Source: Chloroflexota bacterium
Lineage (GTDB): Bacteria; Chloroflexota; Dehalococcoidia; Lucifugimonadales; Lucifugimonadaceae
Direction of reading: 5' to 3'
Assembly (NCBI GenBank): GCA_013204555.1
Contig: JABMNO010000070.1
Span: forward strand, 1-64,000
Length of the DNA: 64,000 nucleotides
Part shown: positions 45,322 to 55,448 of the stretch, one piece after another
Position numbering within the stretch: position 1 is the first letter of the stretch
Layout: the number at the start of each line of letters is the position of its first letter
The notes under the pieces: generated by a model
The model's database searches: none
Seen by the model: only the letters and a program-made list of their open reading frames with translations
What the model was told of the DNA's origin: nothing
Program-made: the position numbers and the translations under genes

Positions 45322-45893
45322 GTTCCAATCCCGTAATAGAGGCGATTCAGTCACGTCGCACCGTACGTGAATACACAGACAGGTCCATTAGCAGAGACCA
45401 GCTAACAAGCTGGCTTGAGGCGGCATGTTGGGCGCCAAATCATCGCTTGACCGAACCGTGGCGATTCATTGTTCTGGAGCACGGCGGCGCGAAGAGGCGT
45501 GAAGTGGCGGAAATGTGCAGGGACCACGCTTTTGATACCTCCGATCAACTCCCAGAACCCAAGCGCTCTGACACGGCGGATGCGGCACGAGATGAAGTGC
45601 TGAGTGCTCCAGCGTTCGTCTATGCATATTCGTTAGCAGGCGATAACGAAGTGGCAAAGAAAGAAAACTACGCTGCGTCCGCTTGCGCGGTGCAGAACTT
45701 ATCCCTGGCGGCTCACGCTGATGGTTTCGCTGTTGGGTGGTCCACCGGCCGAGCGACGTTGCTATCGGGACTTGCCTCAACGATTGGCGCGGACGAGTCG
45801 TGGCAGATGGTTGGCATCCTGTTCATCGGCGAGCCTGAGCGCATCCCGCGCGCCCAGCGCCAGCCGATGGAAGAGGTAGTTACCTGGCTTTAG
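45318..45893 (+). CDS. Nitroreductase family protein
   Basis: 191 residues. FMN-binding starts with SRRTVREYTDR and CWAPNHRLTEPWRFIV; the later GFAVGWSTG block contacts the flavin. These homodimeric flavoproteins reduce nitro compounds, quinones or flavins; some act on iodotyrosine or in BluB-like chemistry. Coupled to the pterin dehydratase gene. Confidence 0.88.
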   Translation: MSSNPVIEAIQSRRTVREYTDRSISRDQLTSWLEAACWAPNHRLTEPWRFIVLEHGGAKRREVAEMCRDHAFDTSDQLPEPKRSDTADAARDEVLSAPAFVYAYSLAGDNEVAKKENYAASACAVQNLSLAAHADGFAVGWSTGRATLLSGLASTIGADESWQMVGILFIGEPERIPRAQRQPMEEVVTWL

Positions 45894-46804
45894 CCCCTCT
45901 GGTCCCAGCCTGAGCCAACCTGCTCAAACCTGCGATGGAGTTCTCCGATAACCGAATCTGAGATACCCACCCCGGCGTTGACCATTTCGATGTTCGATGC
46001 CATGTGGGCGTCGTTGGCCGTTCCTACGATGGCGACGTTGACTTCCGGGTGCGCAAAGGTGAAACCCAGCGATGTGTGCACCGCATTGTCTGGTTCACCC
46101 GCGATGTCGCCCAGGTCAACCATCTCAAGCGCGCGCTCGAAGTACTCCGCACCGTAGCCGTCTACGTTTCCTGCGTGACCTTCTCGGCGCGCCACGAGCC
46201 ACACCGCGTTGGCGATAGGCCGTTTGGCAATTACGCCCATGCCTGCCGCAGCTGCTTTCTCCAGCAGCCCGGATGTGCGGGCTTTTTGCTCAACCAGGTT
46301 GAAGCTTGTCTGAAGGGTGTTGAACTTGCCGCTGTCTACTGCCCAATGGGCTGCATCATTGTCGCCGGAGTAGCCGATGAAGCGCGTCTTCCCCGCGTCT
46401 CGGGCTTCCTCAAGTGCTCGAATTACGCCGCCCTCTTCCAGAACATCGATTCCGCATGAGTGGAGTTGGACAAGGTCCAGGTGGTCTGTTTTAAGCCGTC
46501 TCAAGCTCGCGTCGATGGACGATACAACGATGTCGTAGGTCCACTCTTCACCCGTCGTGTGGTCATTGGAGTGTCCGGCTTTGGTTGCCAGGAAATACTC
46601 GTCGCGCCGATGCGACACGGCTGCGCCAACCAGGTCTTCGCTGTCGTCGTAGCAGGTTGACGTATCAAGGAAATTGATTCCTGAGTCAAGCGCTTTATTG
46701 AGAACCTGCGCGGCTTTCGCTTCACCCGCGCCCCGAATTTCTGAGAGGCCAACGCCGAGTCTCGATGCGTTGAAGCCGGTGCTTCCAAACGGAACTTTTT
46801 GCAT
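45890..46804 (-). CDS. Aldo/keto reductase
   Basis: 304 residues. N-terminal GSTGFNASRLGVGLSEIRGAG, catalytic Asp in FLDTSTCYDDSEDLVG with Tyr, Lys in FLATKAGHS, His region LDLVQLHSCG, and late NADP-binding VAIVGTANDAH. The enzyme reduces aldehydes or ketones, of the YdjG/galactose-dehydrogenase-like type. Convergent with the nitroreductase gene with a four-base overlap of stops. Confidence 0.92.
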   Translation of the reverse strand: MQKVPFGSTGFNASRLGVGLSEIRGAGEAKAAQVLNKALDSGINFLDTSTCYDDSEDLVGAAVSHRRDEYFLATKAGHSNDHTTGEEWTYDIVVSSIDASLRRLKTDHLDLVQLHSCGIDVLEEGGVIRALEEARDAGKTRFIGYSGDNDAAHWAVDSGKFNTLQTSFNLVEQKARTSGLLEKAAAAGMGVIAKRPIANAVWLVARREGHAGNVDGYGAEYFERALEMVDLGDIAGEPDNAVHTSLGFTFAHPEVNVAIVGTANDAHMASNIEMVNAGVGISDSVIGELHRRFEQVGSGWDQRG

Positions 46805-47022
46805 GTGATGTGATTCCTTTATTCAAAGTAGCGGCGTGGCGATGACCACAATACGTCACCGACCACTATGTCACCGCAAGCTAAGTCGAAAAATCTCAAT
46901 TGGTGGGTTGAGGAACTCCGTGAGCTCTCAGCCACCCTTGGCTCCGTCACTTCTACGTCTCCCAAGATGACATGTGGAGTGATCCAGCGCCTCAGATACG
47001 GCAATCTGGATGGGATTCCGGA

Positions 47023-47712
47023 CTAAAACGGCAATCCCACCGCGCGTGTCAAAAATCCAATGTACGGGGACACATTTATGCAATCCTCAGTCCACTGGTC
47101 TATGAAATCAGGGGATGTGACCTCATCCTCTGTGTACTTCCCTACGGCGAAATGATCTTTCTTTTTCAGGTCGTCAATCAACGGGTGGTCGGGGTCGTAT
47201 CCTTTTGGTGGCCGTTTCAGTGAATCGCCTTCGAGCGTGTGGCGGGCGAGCACGCCTTTGTCTGTTTTGGCAGCGATCCACTCGTCATCTTTCTCAATGA
47301 TCGTCTGGCGAACCTTGGCGAGGGTCTTGGTGTCTGCATGCCAGACTCCACCTCCGCCAAACGCCGCGCCAGGCTCGATGTGGAGGTACAGGCCGGGGGC
47401 GTGGGCGTCCTTGCCAGCCTCGTGTCGGAACTGCATTCCGGCGTTGGTCTTGTACGGAGTCTTGTCCTTGGCGAACCGCGTGTCCCTGTAAATTCGGAAC
47501 ATTGAGCCGCCGTTTGTACGGGTGTCGGCAACCAGATGTGGGCTTATCGACTCTATTCGTTCATCGAAGTCGGCGATGAAGTTGAGGATTGGCTCTTTGA
47601 CGTCGGATTCGTAACGACTCTTGTTGTCGTTGAACCATTCCCTGTTGTTGTTATCCGCAAGATCGACCAGGAACTTGAATATTCCCGGTGTGAAGTGACC
47701 TGTTGCTGCCAT
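47023..47712 (-). CDS. DUF2461 family protein
   Basis: 229 residues from ATG 47712, seven bases after GGAGG. Signature blocks: FTPGIFKFLVDLADNNNREWFNDNK, MFRIYRDTRFAKDKTPYKTN, GLYLHIEPG, GGVWHAD. The biochemical role of this widespread family is unknown. A longer frame to 47787 is not supported. Confidence 0.92.
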   Translation of the reverse strand: MAATGHFTPGIFKFLVDLADNNNREWFNDNKSRYESDVKEPILNFIADFDERIESISPHLVADTRTNGGSMFRIYRDTRFAKDKTPYKTNAGMQFRHEAGKDAHAPGLYLHIEPGAAFGGGGVWHADTKTLAKVRQTIIEKDDEWIAAKTDKGVLARHTLEGDSLKRPPKGYDPDHPLIDDLKKKDHFAVGKYTEDEVTSPDFIDQWTEDCINVSPYIGFLTRAVGLPF

Positions 47713-47877
47713 ATTTATGCCTCCAAGCGAGAACGAAGTGTAGCGATTTGTGCACCAATCGAAAACTGCCACGTGACCATCGGCCAAAACTCTTATACTG
47801 CCGGACGTTAGATCGACGAACGACGGCTCCTTGTTTTGACTCAGCCATCATCAGGCGAATATTCGAGGGAGATCAAC

Positions 47878-48720
47878 TTGCGGGCAATCGATATTCACGC
47901 TCACGTACCAAGGAAACCCGGACTGCCGGACATTGAGATTGAGCCGCATCTGCGTAGCTTCTTCAAGATTGGAGAGGTCCCTACCGTCGATCAGATGGTC
48001 GCAGAGTACGAACGGCTGGACACACTCGCAGTCATATTCTCGGTTGACGCAAAAACTCGTACTGGCGATGAACCCGACACAAACGAGTACGTGTCCGACA
48101 TCGTAAAGATGCACCCGGAGCGGTTCATTGGATTCGCCACCGTTGACCCGTGGCAGGAGCAGGCTGCGGTCGATGAGCTTGAACATGCGGTGACTGATCT
48201 CGGTCTACGCGGCCTGAAGCTGCACCCCATCCACCAGGCGTTCTATCCAAACGATGAACGCTTTCACCCACTCTGGCAGAAGTGCTCAGACCTGGGCGTC
48301 CCAACGATCATCCACGCCGGATACGCCGCAGCAGGTACCGGTATGGCAGGTGGTGGTGGGTTCAAGCTTGGCCACGCACAGCCAATTCCGTACATCGACG
48401 ATGTGGCCGCCGACTTTCCTGATTTGACAATCATCATGGCTCATCCGGCGTGGCCCTGGATTGATCAACAGATAGCGGTGGCATTGCACAAACCAAATGT
48501 TTACATTGACCTCTCCGGATGGGCGCCAAAGTACATCCCGAAAGATCTCATCCGCGAAGCGGGGTCACGACTCAGGCGGAAAGTGGTGTTTGGGTCGGAC
48601 TATCCGTACATGACGCCTGAACGCTGGCTCGCGGAGTTTGAGGAGCTGGACATTAGAGATGAAGCGCGCGAGTTGATACTTCTTGAGAACGCGAGAAAGA
48701 TTTTAGGTCTGGAAAATTGA
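47878..48720 (+). CDS. Amidohydrolase-family metal-dependent hydrolase
   Basis: About 280 residues from TTG 47878, six bases after GAGGGAG; TTG 47836 is also in frame. Metal ligands: H-x-H in AIDIHAH, His in LKLHPIHQ and IIHAGY, His in IIMAHPAWPW, and the Asp of VFGSDYPYM. This is the amidohydrolase-2 (ACMSD/decarboxylase-like) branch, which includes hydrolases and decarboxylases of aromatic and lactone compounds. TTGA overlap with the next gene suggests a shared pathway. Confidence 0.88.
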   Translation: MRAIDIHAHVPRKPGLPDIEIEPHLRSFFKIGEVPTVDQMVAEYERLDTLAVIFSVDAKTRTGDEPDTNEYVSDIVKMHPERFIGFATVDPWQEQAAVDELEHAVTDLGLRGLKLHPIHQAFYPNDERFHPLWQKCSDLGVPTIIHAGYAAAGTGMAGGGGFKLGHAQPIPYIDDVAADFPDLTIIMAHPAWPWIDQQIAVALHKPNVYIDLSGWAPKYIPKDLIREAGSRLRRKVVFGSDYPYMTPERWLAEFEELDIRDEARELILLENARKILGLEN

Positions 48721-50246
48721 TCAATTCCCGGTATGACGTAATCGTGGTCGGATCAGGGTCTGCTGGCGGACCGCTTGCGGCGAGGCTATCGGAGGATCCG
48801 AAGCGGTCAGTGCTGCTACTGGAAGCGGGACCTGACTACCTGAGCGTGGATGCACTTCCCGATGAGATCAGGAACGGTCTTGCCACGGGCGCCGATCTTG
48901 CGGTTGGAACGGATCACGACTGGCAGTTCGTTGGCAGGGCCACCGATGAGCAGCCCGAAATGCACGTGCCTCGCGGAAAGATTCTTGGCGGGACCAGCGC
49001 TATCAATGGTCAGGTATTCCTCCGCGGCGTTCCAGATGACTACGATGATTGGGCCAGCTGGGGCAACGACGAGTGGTCGTTTGAGAAGCTACTGCCGTTC
49101 TTCCGCAAGCTTGAGTCCGATCAGGATTTCTCCGATGACTGGCACGGCGGTGATGGCCCAATCCCGGTGCGAAGAAATCGTCGTGACACCCTGACACCGG
49201 ACCAAATCGCGTTCTACGATGCCTGCCTTGCGGCCGGATACCCGGAGTGCCCAGATCACAACAACCCTGACGGATGGGGTGTTGGGCCGCTCCCGCTGAA
49301 TGATGTTGATGGGCTCCGGTGGTCTACTGCGATGGGGTATATCGAGCCAATTCGACATCGCATGAATCTCACAATTCGCGGTAACTCGATGGTCCATCGA
49401 GTTCTCTTCGATGGCAATCGCGCAGTCGGCGTGCTGGTCGAATCGGGAGGCGAGACATTTGAGGTACTGGGCGACGAGATAGTCCTGAGCGCAGGACCAA
49501 TCGCATCTCCGCAACTGCTGATGCTGTCTGGAATTGGGCCAGCCGATCATCTGGCGGAGTTCGGTATCGAGGCTATCGTTGACTCCCCGGGCGTTGGCCA
49601 GAATCTTCGCGATCACCCTTCGGTTCATATTGCCTACAAGACGCCCCCGGGATACGTGATCCCCGCCGATTATCCCGGTGCGCAGAAGGTGGCATTGCGG
49701 TATACAGCGCCCGACTCAGACGCTCGACTCGACATGATTACTGTGATGCGGTTCCGGTATGAAACCAGCGAAGCGGTGCTCAGCGCAGGCTTATACCTTG
49801 AGCGATCGTCCGGCGAAATACGCCTCCAATCGGCCGAAGCAGGTGTGCAGCCGGTTGTGGACTACAACTACCTGTCTGATGAGTCAGATCTGCACAGGCT
49901 ACGAGATGGTCTCAAGCTCAACTTGGAGCTAGCGCGCCAGGAGAATTTCAACGGTGTAATAGGTGAGTTGGTCGACCCGGCGCCGAGCATCGTCGAGGAT
50001 GAAGAAGCGCTAAACCTGTGGATTCGTCGCAACGTCGGCACCATGCACCACACCTCCGGCACAGCCAAGATGGGGCCAGACTCAGATCCGTTGGCGGTAG
50101 TCGATCAGTACGGCCGGGTGAAGGGCGCTGATGGCCTGCGTGTCTGCGATGGCTCCATCATGCCGGACTGCATCCGAGCGAATACGAACGTCACGATCAT
50201 GATGATTGGCGAGCGGATCGCTGAGTTCATACGAAGCGGGGATTGA
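48717..50246 (+). CDS. GMC-family FAD-dependent oxidoreductase
   Basis: 509 residues. FAD dinucleotide motif VIVVGSGSAGGPLAARL, GMC signature 1 RGKILGGTSAINGQ, signature 2 in ILSAGPIASPQLLMLSGIGP, and the C-terminal catalytic HHTSGTAKMG. Oxidises alcohols or sugars (choline/glucose dehydrogenase type). TTG start overlaps the stop of the amidohydrolase gene, so the two are probably consecutive steps of one catabolic route. Confidence 0.94.
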   Translation: MINSRYDVIVVGSGSAGGPLAARLSEDPKRSVLLLEAGPDYLSVDALPDEIRNGLATGADLAVGTDHDWQFVGRATDEQPEMHVPRGKILGGTSAINGQVFLRGVPDDYDDWASWGNDEWSFEKLLPFFRKLESDQDFSDDWHGGDGPIPVRRNRRDTLTPDQIAFYDACLAAGYPECPDHNNPDGWGVGPLPLNDVDGLRWSTAMGYIEPIRHRMNLTIRGNSMVHRVLFDGNRAVGVLVESGGETFEVLGDEIVLSAGPIASPQLLMLSGIGPADHLAEFGIEAIVDSPGVGQNLRDHPSVHIAYKTPPGYVIPADYPGAQKVALRYTAPDSDARLDMITVMRFRYETSEAVLSAGLYLERSSGEIRLQSAEAGVQPVVDYNYLSDESDLHRLRDGLKLNLELARQENFNGVIGELVDPAPSIVEDEEALNLWIRRNVGTMHHTSGTAKMGPDSDPLAVVDQYGRVKGADGLRVCDGSIMPDCIRANTNVTIMMIGERIAEFIRSGD

Positions 50247-50288
50247 GCAACTGTTCTGGGTGAACCTCAGGCGTTCGGCGATTGCGCG

Positions 50289-50313
50289 TAGGGCCGGGCA
50301 AGCCCGGCGTCTA
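50289..50313. terminator. Hairpin between convergent genes
   Basis: GCCGGGC, AA, GCCCGGC at 50293-50308, flanked by further partly pairing bases, between the GMC gene and the convergent VOC gene. Suitable as a bidirectional terminator. Confidence 0.55.
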
Positions 50314-50345
50314 CCCTAGAATAGTGGACGACGCAACACGCGTCC

Positions 50346-50735
50346 CTACGGGGCGAAGCGGCCGCGTTCTTCCTGAACTGCGTGGAGGTTGCCGTCCGGG
50401 TCGTGGAAGAAGGCCATCCACAACTCATAGTTGTCGGTAGTGAAGACAGCGTGCGGTTCCCCTTCCATCGGAACGCGAGCGGCCTTGAGTGATTTGTAGG
50501 TCGCATGAACGTCGTCCACCTGGAAGTAGATGGTGGAGTTGTTCGGCTTGCCCTCGGTTGTGAGCATGAGCCGGGTGCCATCGCAGTCGAAAAACGCCAG
50601 GCCGGGCGGGTTGAATATCCCGATGAACGGTATGCCCAGCGTCTCACGGTAGAAATCGACTGCAGTGTCGAGATTCTTTATGCCGTTGATGGCAATCTGG
50701 CCGATTTTTCCGAGCGTCAATCCATTGTTCTCCAT
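50346..50735 (-). CDS. VOC (glyoxalase/dioxygenase fold) protein
   Basis: 129 residues. Paired beta-alpha-beta-beta-beta modules: IAINGIKNLDTAVDFYRETLG, GLAFFDCDGTRLML, then YFQVDDVHATYKSL and MAFFHDPDGNLHAVQEE. The last Glu of HAVQEE is a typical metal ligand. Could be a lyase, isomerase or resistance protein; substrate unknown. A terminator separates it from the upstream dehydratase gene. Confidence 0.88.
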   Translation of the reverse strand: MENNGLTLGKIGQIAINGIKNLDTAVDFYRETLGIPFIGIFNPPGLAFFDCDGTRLMLTTEGKPNNSTIYFQVDDVHATYKSLKAARVPMEGEPHAVFTTDNYELWMAFFHDPDGNLHAVQEERGRFAP

Positions 50736-50755
50736 TGATCTCCGCTTTCCTGAGC

Positions 50756-50774
50756 AAAAAGGGGCCGGCCCCTA
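50756..50774 (-). terminator. Rho-independent terminator of dehydratase gene
   Basis: AGGGGCCGGCCCC followed on the minus strand by TTTTT. It starts within the stop codon of the enolase-superfamily gene. Confidence 0.8.
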
Positions 50775-51929
50775 GCCCCCGAAACCTTCCACAGCGTTGG
50801 CGTGGAAGTAGTCCATATTAATGTCTATGCCCAGTCCCGGCTTGCCGTTGAGCTTCAACGTGCCACCTGAGTTGTCCAGCGGCTCTTCGATGAACGCGTT
50901 GTAGCTGCTCAGGTCCTGGTTTGAGGTCTCAACCCGGTAGAAGTTTGGGGTGGTCATCATCACATGCGCCCCGGCAACTACGTTGATTGGGCCGCTGGCA
51001 TCGTGTGGTGACACGGGAATGTAGTACGCCTCCGCCATCGTGGCTATCTTCTTCAACTCCGTGATGCCTCCGGTCCATGTGACGTCTGGCATGACGTAGT
51101 CCGCGAGTTTGTTCTCGAAGATCGGCACGAAATCCCAGCGAGTGTGCAGCCGCTCTCCAACTGAGATAGCCACGTTCACCTTGTCGCGCACCTGGCTGAG
51201 GGCGTGATAGCTCTCGACCGGCACGGGTTCCTCGAACCAGTCGATCTGGCCAGCGTCTTCCAGTGAGTTGCACAGCCTGATCGCCGTGGGTACATCGAAG
51301 CGGCCGTGGGCATCTATCAGCAGCTCCATTTCAGGCCCGGCGTACTCGCGAATCTTCGCGGTCATCTCGGCGGCGATTCGCTCACCCTCAGCAGGCATCT
51401 TGCCGCTCAGATAGCCGGCGTTCGCCTGGGACTGCTCTCCAATGTGCGGGAACGGGTCAAACTTCATGGCCGTGTGGCCAGAATCTGAGATGGCCCTTAC
51501 TTCCTTCTCAATACCCTCGTCGGAATTGAAGTTACTCTGGTCCGGGTGGGTGTACAGCGAGACATCATCTCTAACTTTGCCGCCAAGGAGATCGTAAATC
51601 GGCTGCCCAAGCATCTTGCCGCGGATGTCCCACAGCGCAATATCGATGCCGCTGATGACGTGGGTAGATGCGCCCCGTGAACCCATATACGTGAACGAGC
51701 GGAACGTCTTGTGCCAGAGGCGCTCAATCTGCGTCGGATCTTCACCAACGAGTGAGGCGTTCAGCTCTTTGACGATACCGGCGACGGCCCGGTTCGCAAC
51801 TAGTGTGGTGGTGGTTATTTCACCCCAGCCTGTGATTCCTTCGTCGGTGTTGACCTCAACGAAAAAATACTCGCCCCAGTAGGTTTTCGGAACTTTGACG
51901 AGCCAGGGTTTGATTGCCGTGATTTTCAA
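50772..51929 (-). CDS. Enolase-superfamily sugar-acid dehydratase (MR/MLE), copy 1
   Basis: 385 residues. N-terminal capping domain and TIM barrel with base/ligand residues in order: Lys in TAMKFDPFP, Asp-x-His in LLIDAHGRFD, Glu in WFEEPVP, Glu in SVGERLHTRW, Asp in MPDVTWTGG, and His in VSPHDASGPI. The set (D, E, E metal ligands and a barrel His) fits galactonate/mannonate/gluconate-type dehydratases. Exact acid unknown. Highly similar to the gene at 55733. Confidence 0.92.
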   Translation of the reverse strand: MKITAIKPWLVKVPKTYWGEYFFVEVNTDEGITGWGEITTTTLVANRAVAGIVKELNASLVGEDPTQIERLWHKTFRSFTYMGSRGASTHVISGIDIALWDIRGKMLGQPIYDLLGGKVRDDVSLYTHPDQSNFNSDEGIEKEVRAISDSGHTAMKFDPFPHIGEQSQANAGYLSGKMPAEGERIAAEMTAKIREYAGPEMELLIDAHGRFDVPTAIRLCNSLEDAGQIDWFEEPVPVESYHALSQVRDKVNVAISVGERLHTRWDFVPIFENKLADYVMPDVTWTGGITELKKIATMAEAYYIPVSPHDASGPINVVAGAHVMMTTPNFYRVETSNQDLSSYNAFIEEPLDNSGGTLKLNGKPGLGIDINMDYFHANAVEGFGG

Positions 51930-52121
51930 TGTAGTGATCTGCCGTGAAATTGTGGGGACGCGTCATTGAGATCGCATCATCGCACGATGCCGCTGTGGGA
52001 GCGACCGTTTTGGGCTCTGAGCATCAGTAACTATTTGAGTCAGAGCGATTCACGAAATGCCAAAGTCGTTGAGCCGATCACCTATTTGCACGCGAGATAA
52101 GAAACGAGAGCTCGGGGAGTA

Positions 52122-55100
52122 TTACTCGTCTGACGCGGTGTCGTCCTCTGGGGAAAGCCTCGATCGCGTTGACTTCGATTTCTCTGCATGGCCCTGGGCC
52201 GCAAGATGTGCGGCGCTGGGGCCTTCTCTGCAATCAGACAGGCTGATTGCGACCGTGGTGCCGACGCCGTACTCACTTTCAATTGAGACGTTGCCGCCGT
52301 GCAATTCGACGATGGCCTTGACGATGGTGAGGCCGAGACCGCTTCCAGCCTCTGCCTGTGTCTCTGCGTTGTTGGCGCGGAAGAACGGGGTGAAAAGGCT
52401 CGCTTGATCTTCCTCACTGATTCCTATTCCGGAATCACGAACCGTGACTTTAAGATTTCCCTCGTCCACCGACGATTTCAGGTTTATGTTTGTTCCTTCG
52501 TCGGAATATTTAGACGCGTTGCTGACCAGGTTTGAGATGATCTGTATGACTCGGTCCCTGTCCGCAAGGAGCCAGATTCCCCTGGCCGGTTGGTGAACAT
52601 TTAACTTCTGCTTCTTCAGTCTCAGAATCGGCTCAAGGCTGAGTTGAACCTCTTTTTGAACCTCTTTAAAGTCGAACTCGGTGATCTCCAGGGTGAACGT
52701 CCCCGCACCCAACCTGGATACGTCCAACAGGTCATTGATCAACACTTCCAGCCTGCGCCCACTACGCTGCATTACATCAATCTGCTGCCCTTGCCGAGGC
52801 GTCAAATTGTTATCCCGATTTCTTGAAAATATGTCCAGAAATGCGAGAAGACTTGTCAGCGGAGTCCTGAGTTCGTGCGAGATTGTTGAGAGGAACTGGC
52901 TTCGATCATCGTCTAGCTTGACGAGCTCCAGTTGCGCCGCTTCGGCATCGGCTCGTGCGCGTTCCGCCAACATGACCTGTTGATATGTAAGGGCATTGGC
53001 AAACGCTCCAGCGATCTGCGCGCCGATTCGATTCCCAAGCAGTCGGTGATCCTCTGTGTACGTACCTTCGTGAGTTGAGCCAACGTGTATCACTCCAATT
53101 GGCTGACCATCTGAGATTAAAGGAATGGAAAGGATTTCCTTGATCTCATGGTGGCGAAGCGCGTCCAGTTGTTCCGACAACTGGACACGATCATCTTTTG
53201 CCAGTTCAGCAAGGCTTATAACACGCGTATCTCGGGCTGACATTGACTGTTCGCCGAGGGATCCTTTGATCGGAATATTCGCACCGATACCGAGGTCCGG
53301 GATGTTAGTCCCTGCCACGAACTGCAGTACCAGGTACTCTCTGGAATCTTCCAGAGCGAGATAGCTGATTCGGTCAAACGGGATCAATTTCGAGACCTGT
53401 GAAGCGAATCGCTGGTACACGTCCTCAAGTCGAAGTGAAGAGCCTACAATCCGTCCTATCTCTGCGAGTATCGATTGCTCTTCTGCCTGGCGCTGAGTGA
53501 TGCCCATGTACTGCCAGGTGGCCAGAGGCGGTGCTACTTGCGTTGCCACCCGGACTGCAAGATCAACATCAGCTTCGCCATACGCCTCATCCTCTTTTGA
53601 CCAGAAATCGAGCATCCCAACCGGACGATCCTCCCAGATCAGCGGTACAGCAAGGAGGCTTTTTAACCCGAGGTCCAGCCGACTATCGATAACTCTGATT
53701 CGATTCGGATTGTTGACAATATCCTCGGCACTCCAAATCACGGGACTACCGCCGCCAATCACATTTTCTGCGACTGACCCAACAATGGGGGTGATTTCTC
53801 GGTCGGGGGCGTTGGGCACTGGTAGTCCAGCCACGTGCAGATCTGTTTTCGTGCCGGTGATTTCATCGAACAGGACAATAGCAAATCTGTCGAATGGAAT
53901 CAGGCCCTGAATGACGGCCGTGCAGTCGTCGAAAACGGACGGAATATTTTGAGTGGACGAAAGAATTCGACCAATCTCACCCAGGGCATCTTTGACTCTT
54001 GCATCTTCCTGAAGACGTGAGACCAACAATGAACTGGCAATTGAACCAGCGATCTGACCGGCGATCCGCTCAGCAAGTTCCACATGTCTTTCATCAGTCT
54101 CAATTTCTCCATCTCTCCATAGATGGATAGCGCCGACCACCTCATTTCGGTGGATCATTGGGGCAACCAGAATTTTGACGCGTTGAGCATGTGCGAGGTC
54201 TAAGTCAGTTATCGGAAATCGACGTTGTAACTCTTTCAATGGTGATGCGCAATCGATCAGAATAGGGGCGCGAGTTTTCACCACTTCCCCGGTCATTGTC
54301 CCTTCGAATGGAGTCTCAGCGAAGCTCTCCGTTTCAGGCGTCCTAAGTCCCCAATCCTGGTGGTGGCTAAACGTGCCGGAATCAGAGTCGACTGTTAGCA
54401 CAACTACCTTGACGGATGGGAGGATCTCTGAAATCCGTGTTGCGCTCTGATCCCACACATCCGCTAGCTCGGTTGAGGAGCTGATGATTTTGCCAATCTC
54501 GACGAGGGCGGACCTCTCTCGGCTCTCTTCTTCGGCAGCGGCCAAAAGGCGACCATTTTCAATTGCCGGTGATATCTGTGCTGCGACCCTTTCCAGCAGG
54601 CCAGCATCGCTATCTGAATAAGCATTTTCATGAATGCTCCGCAGACCGAGATATCCGATTGGATTATCTGAGTCTCCCAGTGGCACCTCAACCCAGGATT
54701 GAAGGCCGATAAATGCCGTGTCCACTGAGGGTGGGGCGCCAACAACCGGACTATCGTCAGACGTTGATCCCACGAAAGATCTTTCCGCCGCGGGGGTGCC
54801 AGCAGCAACGTCGCTTCTAATACCAACGCCCACACCGGGCACCTGAACGCCCATCACAAAAACGCGCTCAACCACCCCGGGCATATTGGTGTTCATGCTC
54901 ACAACCAGGCGGTCGTATGGGACAAGAACCTGAATCGAGTCGCTTACCAACCGGTAAATCTTGTTGATATCACGCTCGGAGTTGACGATGCGACCAATCT
55001 CCGCCAGCAACAAATCTTCCAGAGATCTGCGTTCTTCTGAACTTCGGTCGTGAACCGTGGCAGCGATGAGCGGGTCATCATCTCCTGGCAGAGGATTCAG

Positions 55101-55448
55101 TCCTACGTCAACAGGAATGACGGTGCCATCTTTTCGCCGCAACTGCAGGTCGCGCAATGTCCCCATTTGTCTTGACGAAGGGGACTCCTGATAACGCGCT
55201 CGCCAACCCGTGTGTGATCTGCGTTTTGATTCAGGAACAAGAACTTCTACGGGAAAACTAACAAGCTCTTCAGCAGCGTAACCAGTCATCTCCTGAGCCG
55301 CTACGTTAACGAATCGAATTCTGCCGCGATCATCAACCAGAACGATGGCATCGGGAAGCGCTTGAAGGGCTTGCTCCGTGGCGTCACTCTGTCCGGCCAT
55401 AGCCAGGCCCGGGTCCTGGGGCGCATCTGTTGAGGGGATGTTTACCAT
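52122..55448 (-). CDS. PAS and multi-GAF sensor histidine kinase
   Basis: 1108 residues, no membrane segment. A PAS domain (about 25-145; IRFVNVAAQEMTGYAAEELV) is followed by four GAF-type domains (about 150-310, 315-480, 490-650, 665-835) separated by helical signalling linkers with repeated EIGRI(I/V)(N/G/S)S motifs. H-box FLSTISHELRTPLTSLLAFL, N-box NLVSNASKYS, G-boxes VRDSGIGIS and GSGLGLTI complete the kinase. Probably integrates several small-molecule or redox inputs. No response regulator is adjacent. Confidence 0.94.
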   Translation of the reverse strand: MVNIPSTDAPQDPGLAMAGQSDATEQALQALPDAIVLVDDRGRIRFVNVAAQEMTGYAAEELVSFPVEVLVPESKRRSHTGWRARYQESPSSRQMGTLRDLQLRRKDGTVIPVDVGLNPLPGDDDPLIAATVHDRSSEERRSLEDLLLAEIGRIVNSERDINKIYRLVSDSIQVLVPYDRLVVSMNTNMPGVVERVFVMGVQVPGVGVGIRSDVAAGTPAAERSFVGSTSDDSPVVGAPPSVDTAFIGLQSWVEVPLGDSDNPIGYLGLRSIHENAYSDSDAGLLERVAAQISPAIENGRLLAAAEEESRERSALVEIGKIISSSTELADVWDQSATRISEILPSVKVVVLTVDSDSGTFSHHQDWGLRTPETESFAETPFEGTMTGEVVKTRAPILIDCASPLKELQRRFPITDLDLAHAQRVKILVAPMIHRNEVVGAIHLWRDGEIETDERHVELAERIAGQIAGSIASSLLVSRLQEDARVKDALGEIGRILSSTQNIPSVFDDCTAVIQGLIPFDRFAIVLFDEITGTKTDLHVAGLPVPNAPDREITPIVGSVAENVIGGGSPVIWSAEDIVNNPNRIRVIDSRLDLGLKSLLAVPLIWEDRPVGMLDFWSKEDEAYGEADVDLAVRVATQVAPPLATWQYMGITQRQAEEQSILAEIGRIVGSSLRLEDVYQRFASQVSKLIPFDRISYLALEDSREYLVLQFVAGTNIPDLGIGANIPIKGSLGEQSMSARDTRVISLAELAKDDRVQLSEQLDALRHHEIKEILSIPLISDGQPIGVIHVGSTHEGTYTEDHRLLGNRIGAQIAGAFANALTYQQVMLAERARADAEAAQLELVKLDDDRSQFLSTISHELRTPLTSLLAFLDIFSRNRDNNLTPRQGQQIDVMQRSGRRLEVLINDLLDVSRLGAGTFTLEITEFDFKEVQKEVQLSLEPILRLKKQKLNVHQPARGIWLLADRDRVIQIISNLVSNASKYSDEGTNINLKSSVDEGNLKVTVRDSGIGISEEDQASLFTPFFRANNAETQAEAGSGLGLTIVKAIVELHGGNVSIESEYGVGTTVAISLSDCREGPSAAHLAAQGHAEKSKSTRSRLSPEDDTASDE

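Noticed and set aside
46819-47004. 61-codon minus-strand frame between the aldo/keto reductase and DUF2461 genes
   Set aside because: No ribosome site or recognisable motif; the 218-bp gap fits an ordinary promoter region.
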